Origin: Caryophanales bacterium UBA7642 | GTDB taxonomy: Bacteria > Bacillota_I > Bacilli_A > RFN20 > CAG-288 | DNA: 5,345 bases | Assembly (NCBI GenBank): GCA_002483745.1 | Contig: DLIM01000025.1 | Coordinates: forward strand, 123,270-128,614 | Direction of reading: 5' to 3' | Part shown: piece after piece, positions 1-4,349 of the stretch | Layout of the letters: each line of letters opens with the position of its first letter | Numbering within the stretch: the first letter of the stretch is position 1 | The notes under the pieces: generated by a model | What the model was told of the DNA's origin: nothing | Database searches by the model: none | Seen by the model: only the letters and a program-made list of their open reading frames with translations | Translations under genes and position numbers: made by a program

Positions 1-228
1 GAAGGAGAAAAGCTGAATGATTCCTTAGTGCTAGGTATACATAATATCCGTTTGGCCTTAGAAGACGAAGATAATGAAGTAGTAGAAGTAGCTCTAACAG
101 TTAAAGTCGTTGAGGAAAAAGATATGAACACCGAAGAAGTCATTACGCTCTCCTGGTGGCAGAAGTTTATTAACTGGCTTAAGCAAATTTGGGAAAACAT
201 CGTTAGCTTCTTAAAAGGTAAGAAATAA
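1..228 (+). CDS. C-terminal end of unknown protein with Trp-rich amphipathic tail (partial)
   Basis: The reading frame is open from the first base of the window to a TAA at 226-228, so this is most likely the last 75 residues of a longer protein; a GTG at 28 is only an internal codon. The visible part has an acidic, valine-rich stretch of beta-strand character (about residues 20-42, with EDEDNEVVEVAL and VKVVEEK). It ends in a short amphipathic helix rich in Trp and Lys (SWWQKFINWLKQIW) with a KGKK terminus. Similar Trp/Lys tails occur at the ends of secreted or surface proteins of low-GC Gram-positives, but no family is recognised and the function is unknown. It ends 44 bases before the tRNA-Leu gene. 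That the frame is coding is supported by its length without stops and by codon use like the genes to the right. Confidence 0.6.
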   Translation, partial: EGEKLNDSLVLGIHNIRLALEDEDNEVVEVALTVKVVEEKDMNTEEVITLSWWQKFINWLKQIWENIVSFLKGKK

Positions 229-238
229 CTAGTTGAAA

Positions 239-283
239 GCCACGCCCGGTTAAGCTATCATTATTACTTGCCGGGGCCGTGGC
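239..283 (+). other. Inverted repeat reaching into the 5' end of tRNA-Leu(CAG)
   Basis: The sequence GCCACGCCCGG (239-249), just after the upstream stop codon, is complementary to CCGGGGCCGTGGC (271-283), apart from two extra bases in the second arm. The second arm includes the first 11 bases of the tRNA. If transcription runs through from the upstream gene, the two arms could pair and compete with the tRNA acceptor and D stems. It may instead be chance or part of a tRNA processing leader. Confidence 0.3.
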
Positions 284-356
284 GGAACTGGTAGACGCGC
301 TAGATTCAGGTTCTAGTGAGTTTCTCATAGGGGTTCGATTCCCCTCGGCCCCACCA
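273..356 (+). tRNA. tRNA-Leu (anticodon CAG)
   Basis: Complete class II tRNA of 84 bases including an encoded CCA. The acceptor stem is GGGGCCG (273-279) with CGGCCCC (346-352), discriminator A353 and CCA 354-356. The anticodon stem CTAGA/TCTAG (300-304 and 312-316) is perfect, with loop TTCAGGT and anticodon CAG at 307-309. A long variable arm (TGAG-TTT-CTCA, 317-327) is typical of leucine tRNAs. The T stem AGGGG/CCCCT (329-333 and 341-345) carries a standard TTCGATT loop. The CTG-decoding identity follows directly from the anticodon. A factor-independent terminator follows nine bases after the CCA. No clear promoter lies in the 44 bases upstream, so it may be transcribed with the preceding gene. 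Confidence 0.97.
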
Positions 357-364
357 TATAAAAT

Positions 365-396
365 AAGCTCATTTCGATGGGCTTTTTTCTTTTTTT
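365..396 (+). terminator. Rho-independent terminator of tRNA-Leu(CAG)
   Basis: An eight-pair stem AAGCTCAT (365-372) and ATGGGCTT (377-384), with one G-T pair and a stable TTCG tetraloop, is followed by a T-rich tract to 396. Position and form fit termination of the tRNA transcript. The end of the T tract overlaps the next gene's predicted -35 box. Confidence 0.88.
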
Positions 397-424
397 GAAG
401 AATATATTCATTGTTTGCTATAAA
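395..424 (+). promoter_or_regulatory. Putative sigma-A promoter with extended -10
   Basis: TTGAAG (395-400) is followed after 18 bases by TATAAA (419-424), which is preceded by TG at 416-417, an extended -10. A start near 431 would leave a leader of only about ten bases before the ATG at 442, and there is no recognisable Shine-Dalgarno site, so that gene may be translated from a near-leaderless message. The assignment rests on consensus matching only. Confidence 0.55.
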
Positions 425-441
425 ATATTATTGATAAGCAA

Positions 442-1409
442 ATGATTAAGCAAAATCTAAAGCTGTTTTTTAAAAATATCGCTTATGTTTTTGTACCAAT
501 GGGTATCATCTATCTTTTCCTGATTTTGATTCTTTTCACTTTTGCCCAGTTTTTTTAAATAAGACTGCTTCTACTATCAATTCTATTGGTACCTTGATTG
601 ATCAAACTATTTCCTTTAACCAAACTGAGTTAACCGATTACATGAAGAATGCTTTCGGACAGATTAATTTTGAAAATGATCTTGGAACGGTTCTGAAAGA
701 AATATTCGATACTGAATGGATAACTAAGACAATAAATGGTTTCCTTAAAATCATCACTGATTCATCAACGGAATTCACTGATGAAGTCAATAAGCAAATT
801 AATGACTACGCTCTTGCTCTCCAAAACCGCTTAATCTATTCTTTGGTCTGTTTTGCTTTATCCGCTTATTTAGCCGTTTTTGTAACCAGGTTCATTTTAA
901 GAAAAACAAATTACAAAAGAAGTATCTTTAAAGCTATCCTAGCCAGTATCATTAATGCCACTTTGATAGCTTTTATCCTTTCTATAACTACTTATTTAGT
1001 GGCTCTTTGGAAATTTTCTTTGATCTTCTCATCTCTTATTCATGTCATTGTAATATCCTATACTTCCCTACTTTTGTCTTGGTTAGTGCTAGGATATAAG
1101 AAGATTTCTTTCAAGGAAGTAGTAAATTTCAAAAACACCTTTTATCAGATTCTCTCAGAAATAATCATGATGGCAATAGCAATCGTCTTTGTAGGGCTTG
1201 TAAACGTTATCTTTAATTCCTTATTAGCTTTCTTGGTTGCTCTGCCAATATTGATTTATATTGCCTCACTTATTGGCATCATCTCTGACTCATATGTCTA
1301 TTCCTTAGTCATTAAAAATTTTAAAAGAATTAGGACTCTAAAGACTACTGAACAGTTATCTGAAGAAATGGAAGAGTTTCATCCAATAGATGATTTGAAG
1401 AAAAATTAA
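442..1409 (+). CDS. Six-helix membrane protein with frame broken at a T7 run
   Basis: An ATG at 442 opens a frame of 38 codons that forms one membrane helix (PMGIIYLFLILILFTFAQFF) and stops at a TAA (556-558) inside TTTTTTTAAAT. The frame one base back (TTA at 555, then AAT AAG ACT) is open to 1409 and has no good start of its own: its first candidate is a TTG at 594 in mid-domain with no ribosome site. Adding one T would give a single 322-residue protein. That protein would have an N-terminal helix, about 85 hydrophilic residues probably outside the membrane, then about five helices (from about RLIYSLVCF to the ISDSYVYSLV region) and an acidic cytoplasmic tail. No family is recognised. The break may be a real one-base deletion, a sequencing error in the homopolymer, or slippage. 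Gene order, a 17-base gap to the dehydrogenase and no terminator between them suggest a shared transcript. Confidence 0.75.
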
Positions 1410-1426
1410 AATAAAGGAGAAATTTT

Positions 1427-2116
1427 ATGAGAAAAGTCGTTATTGTTACTGGTGCTAGTTCTGGATTAGGAAAAGAAACCGCTATCATTTTATCAAAAGA
1501 TTACGATCTAGCTATCTGTGGCAGAAAAGAAGAAAAACTAGAGGAAACAATAAAACTCTTGGATCCATCATGTCATTATTTTGCTAAAGCTTTTGATATG
1601 CAAGATAATGATGAAATTAAAGCTTTCTGTTTAGATGTAAAAAAGCATTTTGACCATATAAACGCTTTAATCAATAATGCTGGGGCTAATCTCAAGAAAG
1701 AGTTAGTTAAGGATATTACACCAGATTTATTACAGCAAATGATGCAGCTTAACTGCTATGCTCCATTATCCTTAATTCAAAGTTTTTACCCTGAATTGCT
1801 TAAAGAAAAAGATAGCCATATTGTTAACGTTTTGTCTAGTTGCTGCCTTTATTCCAATGAAACTGTTGGCTCTTATACTTGTTCTAAGGATGCCTTTAAT
1901 GGTCTTGCTAAAATCTTAGTAAAAGAAGCTAAAAAAGATGGCATCCATGTTTCCAATATTTATCCTGGCGGTATTGATACTGAATTCAGAGCTGAGGCTA
2001 GGCCAAATTACTTAAGACCAAAGACTGTGGCTAAAGCCATTGAATTTTGTTTAGAAAATGATGATGGATCAGTTCAAGATTTAGTTTTACGCCCCCATTA
2101 TGAGAGTAATTTCTAA
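1427..2116 (+). CDS. Short-chain dehydrogenase/reductase (SDR family)
   Basis: A 229-residue classical SDR, an NAD(P)-dependent oxidoreductase of the cytoplasm, near the usual 230-250 length. The Rossmann dinucleotide motif TGASSGLG is at residues 8-15, and an Arg after the second strand (CGRKEEK, R33) suggests NADP(H). NNAG is at 83-86, the structural Asn at 109, and the catalytic set is Ser137 or 138, Tyr150 and Lys154 (YTCSK); PGG at 180-182 is followed by Thr185. All key residues are present, so it should be active; the substrate cannot be told from sequence. Two cysteines directly follow the catalytic serine (SSCC), where most relatives have small residues or an AG pair. The ATG at 1427 is set by AAAGGAGA (1413-1420), seven bases upstream. 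It lies 17 bases after the membrane-protein gene, probably in the same operon. Confidence 0.95.
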   Translation: MRKVVIVTGASSGLGKETAIILSKDYDLAICGRKEEKLEETIKLLDPSCHYFAKAFDMQDNDEIKAFCLDVKKHFDHINALINNAGANLKKELVKDITPDLLQQMMQLNCYAPLSLIQSFYPELLKEKDSHIVNVLSSCCLYSNETVGSYTCSKDAFNGLAKILVKEAKKDGIHVSNIYPGGIDTEFRAEARPNYLRPKTVAKAIEFCLENDDGSVQDLVLRPHYESNF

Positions 2117-2190
2117 TTGATTTTTTCTTTCTTTTGCTTTATCGTTACGTTTTTTTATTATATGATATTAGCATTGGAAATTATTTAATT

Positions 2191-2874
2191 ATGCAAAAGA
2201 AAAGTAGTATCTATTTGTATGTAGGATTAGGTTTATGCTTAGTCTCAGTTCTTTATACGGTCATGGTCATGTCCATTGATCGAGAAAATATCGGGCCTGA
2301 GCTATCAGCAATCGGATTCAGCACATTAAATGAAGCTATTTTTACTGCCATTGGTGTCCATATGTCTCTTTATACTCTTACTGAAATATTAGGATTTATT
2401 CCTTTAGGTGTAGCCTTAGCTTATCTAGTATTTGGAATTGTAGAGTGGGTAAGAAAAAAGAGTCTTAAAAAAGTTGACTTTTCTTTAATTCTTTTAGGAA
2501 TCTTTTATGTCGTTTTAGCTTTCCTTTATTTTGCTCTTGATAAGATAAGAGTAAATTATCGTCCTGTTCTTATCAATGGGGCCCTTGAATCTTCTTATCC
2601 TTCAACTCATACCATGTTAACTACTTTCATAATGATCAGTTCCATGATGGTTTTAAGAAGGTTCACTTTTAATAAGGCAGTTATCATTAGTACTGATATT
2701 ATTTCTGTATTATTAACAGTTGTAATCGTAACTTGCCGTTTCTTATCTGGTGTACATTGGTTCACTGATATTCTTGGTGGTCTTTTAATTGCTTCTTCGC
2801 TTCTTTTAACCTTCAAAGCTTTCCTTCTTATCAACAATGATCTTGGCTCGAAAGCTGTTGTTACGGTTAAATAA
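2191..2874 (+). CDS. PAP2-family membrane phosphatase (PgpB-like)
   Basis: A 227-residue membrane protein with about six helices carrying the three signatures of the type 2 phosphatidic acid phosphatase family: a KxxxxxRP motif (K118, R124, P125), PSTH (137-140), and RxxxxxHxxxD (R183, H189, D193). The two histidines are the expected nucleophile and acid/base. Relatives dephosphorylate lipid phosphates such as phosphatidate, phosphatidylglycerophosphate or undecaprenyl pyrophosphate at the outer membrane face; which one is not shown here. The first motif has five rather than six residues between K and RP, and Cys replaces the usual Ser before R183. I chose the ATG at 2191, which is followed by MQKKSS and then the first helix; a TTG at 2134 would add 19 residues but lies where a TATGAT -10-like box (2161-2166) suggests promoter. 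The ribosome site (GGAA at 2176) is weak. Confidence 0.92.
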   Translation: MQKKSSIYLYVGLGLCLVSVLYTVMVMSIDRENIGPELSAIGFSTLNEAIFTAIGVHMSLYTLTEILGFIPLGVALAYLVFGIVEWVRKKSLKKVDFSLILLGIFYVVLAFLYFALDKIRVNYRPVLINGALESSYPSTHTMLTTFIMISSMMVLRRFTFNKAVIISTDIISVLLTVVIVTCRFLSGVHWFTDILGGLLIASSLLLTFKAFLLINNDLGSKAVVTVK

Positions 2875-2903
2875 TTTAAATATATGGAAATAGCCTCTAT
2901 TTG

Positions 2904-2912
2904 TGTTACAAT
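2904..2912 (+). promoter_or_regulatory. Putative extended -10 promoter element
   Basis: TGTTACAAT contains TACAAT at 2907-2912 preceded by TG one base away, the extended -10 form, with no convincing -35. A start near 2919 would give a leader of about 35 bases containing a small hairpin (GCCTT 2921-2925 with AAGGC 2930-2934) just ahead of AGGAG (2939-2943). It sits in the gap between the phosphatase and the next small gene, which argues that the latter has its own transcript. Confidence 0.35.
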
Positions 2913-2954
2913 TTTGTAGTGCCTTTTTTAAGGCCTATAGGAGTAGTTCTCTCG

Positions 2955-3272
2955 ATGATTTCTTTTGTTATCAGGAAGTTATTGGTGATGATAGCCAATA
3001 TGTCGAAGAAGGCAAGTAAGATATACTGCATTACGCTTACTTTCTTTTTCATTATGGCTGTTTGTCTCCTGCTTTCTGGTTTAATCCTTATCAATCCTGA
3101 CAAAGAATATCCTTCTTTTGCTATTGGATTAACTATTGCTGGAGCGGTCTTTCTCTTTGCAGTAGTTTTCACCATCATGTTAACTACAATAGCTAGTAAC
3201 TATGTTAAAAGAAGACCTGAATTATCTAATAAGGATTCCTTAACCAAAAAGGATGATTCAAAAAAGAATTAG
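2955..3272 (+). CDS. Small two-helix membrane protein, unknown function
   Basis: A 105-residue protein if read from the ATG at 2955, or 90 residues from the ATG at 3000. Two strongly hydrophobic segments (YCITLTFFFIMAVCLLLSGL and FAIGLTIAGAVFLFAVVF) are separated by a short polar loop with NPDKEYPS. The protein ends in a charged Lys/Asp-rich tail (NKDSLTKKDDSKKN), probably cytoplasmic. No family is recognised. The start is uncertain. The ATG at 2955 follows AGGAG (2939-2943) by 11 bases; the ATG at 3000 follows GGTGAT (2984-2989) by 10 bases and gives a more typical N-terminus, MSKKASK. ATG 2988 is also in frame. A TTG at 2901 is unlikely because it falls within the predicted promoter. The low GC matches the genes to the left, so this is the last resident gene before the junction. 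Confidence 0.6.
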   Translation: MISFVIRKLLVMIANMSKKASKIYCITLTFFFIMAVCLLLSGLILINPDKEYPSFAIGLTIAGAVFLFAVVFTIMLTTIASNYVKRRPELSNKDSLTKKDDSKKN

Positions 3273-3284
3273 TTTCTATTAATT

Positions 3285-3314
3285 ATTCTTATTAGCCAAT
3301 TAACTAATTAGAAT
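3285..3314 (+). repeat. AT-rich inverted repeat upstream of the broken tRNA-Leu
   Basis: ATTCTTATTAG (3285-3295) and CTAATTAGAAT (3304-3314) pair in ten of eleven positions around an eight-base loop. There is no T tract after it, so it is not a classical terminator of the small membrane-protein gene. Its right arm overlaps a TAGAAT (3309-3314) placed about right to be the -10 box of the tRNA that begins at 3324; TTCTTA (3286-3291), 17 bases before it, is a weak -35. It may be promoter or operator; no function is shown. Confidence 0.4.
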
Positions 3315-3323
3315 GCTTCCTAT

Positions 3324-3377
3324 GCGGACGTGGTGGAACTGGTAGACACGTGGGACTTAGGATCTAATGCATCCGCA
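3324..3377 (+). pseudogene. 5' half of tRNA-Leu (TAG), interrupted after the anticodon loop
   Basis: The acceptor 5' strand GCGGACG (3324-3330), a typical leucine D arm (GTGGAACTGGTAGACAC, 3333-3349) and an anticodon loop CTTAGGA with TAG at 3358-3360 are all intact. The 5' anticodon stem TGGGA (3351-3355) calls for TCCCA, but TCTAA follows (3363-3367), giving a mismatch and a wobble. After that, TGC-ATCC-GCA (3368-3377) could pass as a variable arm, but no T arm (GGTTC-A--CC) and no CGTCCGC 3' acceptor strand follow here or anywhere in the window. GC content rises sharply at the same point. I read this as the resident tRNA gene cut at its anticodon loop by an integrated element; a chimeric assembly at this conserved sequence would look the same. 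Confidence 0.75.
3354..3364 (+). repeat. Candidate attachment-site core (anticodon loop), first copy
   Basis: GACTTAGGATC here is repeated exactly at 3614-3624 in the intact tRNA-Leu(TAG). The base composition and the tRNA pairing both break directly after this copy, so it is the likely crossover core. Because all tRNA-Leu(TAG) genes share this loop, the repeat alone does not prove recombination. Confidence 0.4.
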
Positions 3378-3403
3378 GTTAGCAATCGCCAAAAAGCCCG
3401 TAG

Positions 3404-3576
3404 TCATCGACATTTCGGGGATCGATGAAGACCGATTAAGGTGCGGATGACCTAAAACGCACCCAAAATTGCGGAAAGACCCCCGAAAAAGGAGACCTCA
3501 GCCGACAAAAAGGCTATCATCTCCTTGAGGAAGATGCGGATGAGATAACCCCATCCGCAGGAAATAGCTTCCTCGA
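3404..3576 (+). ncRNA. Candidate structured RNA between the two tRNA-Leu sequences
   Basis: The roughly 200 bases between the broken and the intact tRNA hold no convincing gene but four consecutive hairpins. They are TCATCGA/TCGATGA (3404-3410 with 3422-3428, perfect); GGTGCG/CGCACC (3440-3445 with 3458-3463); GGAGA/TCTCC (3491-3495 with 3520-3524) enclosing AGCC/GGCT (3500-3503 with 3512-3515); and a long two-part stem, GAGGAAG/CTTCCTC (3527-3533 with 3568-3574) enclosing TGCGGATG/CATCCGCA (3535-3542 with 3552-3559). I recognise no known RNA class. It could be an independent small RNA, part of a tRNA precursor, or attachment-site DNA. Short open frames exist (for example ATG at 3367, 27 codons) but none has persuasive support. 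Confidence 0.35.
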
Positions 3577-3583
3577 AAGTCAA

Positions 3584-3667
3584 GCCCTGGTGGCGGAATT
3601 GGTATACGCGCGTGACTTAGGATCACGTGGGAACACCGTGCAGGTTCAAGTCCTGTCCAGGGCACCA
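3584..3667 (+). tRNA. tRNA-Leu (anticodon TAG)
   Basis: Complete 84-base class II tRNA. Acceptor GCCCTGG (3584-3590) pairs with CCAGGGC (3657-3663), followed by discriminator A and encoded CCA (3665-3667). The anticodon stem CGTGA/TCACG (3611-3615 and 3623-3627) is perfect around CTTAGGA, anticodon TAG at 3618-3620. The T stem GCAGG/CCTGT (3640-3644 and 3652-3656) encloses TTCAAGT. The variable arm (3628-3639) is long but pairs poorly. It differs from the broken tRNA at 3324 in its acceptor and anticodon stems, so it is not a simple duplicate; its GC-rich surroundings suggest it came with the right-hand DNA. It would decode CTA and other CTN codons and could replace the interrupted resident gene. 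Confidence 0.96.
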
Positions 3668-3675
3668 GAGAAACC

Positions 3676-3710
3676 AGCCTCCGATTCCTATGTTGGGAAA
3701 GGAGGCTTTT
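3676..3710 (+). terminator. Terminator after tRNA-Leu(TAG), overlapping a ribosome site
   Basis: AGCCTCC (3676-3682) pairs perfectly with GGAGGCT (3701-3707), with an inner TTCC/GGAA stem (3685-3688 and 3696-3699), then only four T (3707-3710). The short T run makes it a moderate terminator. Its right arm is also an excellent Shine-Dalgarno sequence, AAGGAGG (3699-3705), placed for a start near 3714-3716. Folding of the hairpin would therefore hide the ribosome site of the following gene. Confidence 0.6.
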
Positions 3711-4184
3711 ATCATATGGATCCCCAATTTCAAGCCGTATAAGACGTTCAACGTCTTAGTTGAGGAGAAATACCCATGCGGACATGGGGACGGCCTTTCC
3801 AAGGGGAGAAGTCTCGTCTACTACCTATGCAAATGCGAGCTTTGCGGGAAAGAGTTCATCCTCTCGGGGGATGAGGTCGCAAAGCATCCCTATTCGTGCG
3901 GATGCACGCCTAAGCCAAAGAAGGAGAAAGACGCTAGCCCAGTCGATAAGAAGACCAAGTCGCTCCTCTCTAGCCGAAGGAGAATCCGAAATGACAACAC
4001 ATCCGGAGCCCCCGGGGTTTGGCTAAACAAACAGGGGAGGTGGATTGCAGATTTCTACTTCCACGGAACAAAGATCCACCTTGGGACGTTTAAGACGAAG
4101 GACGAAGCCATCAAGGCCCGGGTAGAGGCCGAGAAGAAGTATTACCCAGAAGATTCTGATAACGAAGAAAAGGAAGGAGAATAA
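3690..4184 (+). CDS. Zinc-ribbon and AP2-domain DNA-binding protein
   Basis: Read from the ATG at 3690 this is a 164-residue protein. Residues 28-72 hold a cysteine cluster (YPCGHG, CKCELCG, SCGC; C47, C49, C52, C70, C72) that resembles a metal-binding ribbon. A Lys/Arg-rich linker (about 74-101) follows. Residues 103-150 match the AP2-type DNA-binding fold of phage and homing-endonuclease proteins (NTSGAPGVWLNKQGRWIADF, IHLGTFKTKDEAIKA), and the tail is acidic. No HNH nuclease motif is seen, so the likely role is DNA binding. The start is doubtful: ATG 3690 lies inside the tRNA terminator and before the strong AAGGAGG, while the ATG at 3716 that fits AAGGAGG is one base out of frame and stops after eight codons. 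Removing one G after it would give MIPNFKPYK and a natural start. ATA at 3714 is a non-standard alternative. The gene is followed after five bases by the DUF4177 gene. Confidence 0.8.
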   Translation: MLGKEAFIIWIPNFKPYKTFNVLVEEKYPCGHGDGLSKGRSLVYYLCKCELCGKEFILSGDEVAKHPYSCGCTPKPKKEKDASPVDKKTKSLLSSRRRIRNDNTSGAPGVWLNKQGRWIADFYFHGTKIHLGTFKTKDEAIKARVEAEKKYYPEDSDNEEKEGE

Positions 4185-4189
4185 GAATC

Positions 4190-4348
4190 ATGACATTCGG
4201 AAACAACAAAGAATACAAGGTCCTCAATGTGGGGGATCCTAGAGCGTTGGAAGGTGAACTCAACTCCTATGCCCAGCAGGGATGGAGAGTGGTCTCCGTC
4301 ACCTGGAACAACGACATGAGCTACTACACGGCGATTCTAGAGAGATAG
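4190..4348 (+). CDS. DUF4177-like small protein, 52 residues
   Basis: The frame ATG 4190 to TAG 4346-4348 encodes a small soluble protein of the DUF4177 type. It has an opening strand EYKVLNV, a helix LEGELNSYAQQGW with the hallmark N-Y-x-x-x-GW pattern (residues 25-32), then RVVSVTW and a closing strand ending in AILER. Its length is normal for the family, whose function is unknown; members are common in phages and mobile elements as well as in chromosomes. AAGGAAGGAGA (4170-4180), which lies in the last codons of the AP2 gene, is a strong ribosome site about ten bases before the ATG. The two genes are probably co-transcribed. Its stop codon is one base from that of the convergent mcrC gene, leaving no room for an intergenic terminator. 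Confidence 0.82.
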   Translation: MTFGNNKEYKVLNVGDPRALEGELNSYAQQGWRVVSVTWNNDMSYYTAILER

Positions 4349-4349
4349 C

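Noticed and set aside
2888..2902. Small hairpin AAATAG-CCT-CTATTT as terminator of the phosphatase gene
   Set aside because: Only six AT-rich pairs with a three-base loop and no T tract; too weak to call.
2606..3178. Minus-strand frames opposite the phosphatase and the small membrane protein
   Set aside because: No ribosome sites or recognisable domains; they mirror well-supported plus-strand genes.
3367..3450. 27-codon frame starting at ATG 3367 (MHPQLAIAKK...)
   Set aside because: It looks protein-like but is short, its ATG lies in the broken tRNA, the AGGA before it is part of the anticodon loop, and hairpins cover the same bases. It may be a remnant, but a gene cannot be supported.
3324..3667. 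A group I intron inside one tRNA-Leu gene
   Set aside because: The 5' half at 3324 and the 3' half at 3624-3667 do not pair (GCGGACG against CCAGGGC), and the downstream copy has its own complete 5' half. I found no recognisable intron core.
3440..3742. Open frame running through the intact tRNA-Leu(TAG)
   Set aside because: It lacks a start with a ribosome site and overlaps a well-formed tRNA and its terminator; open by chance in GC-richer DNA.
3760..4026. Second-frame 88-codon reading within the AP2 gene
   Set aside because: It is Arg/Ser-rich and of low complexity, and it overlaps the AP2 gene, whose domains are recognisable; a shadow frame.
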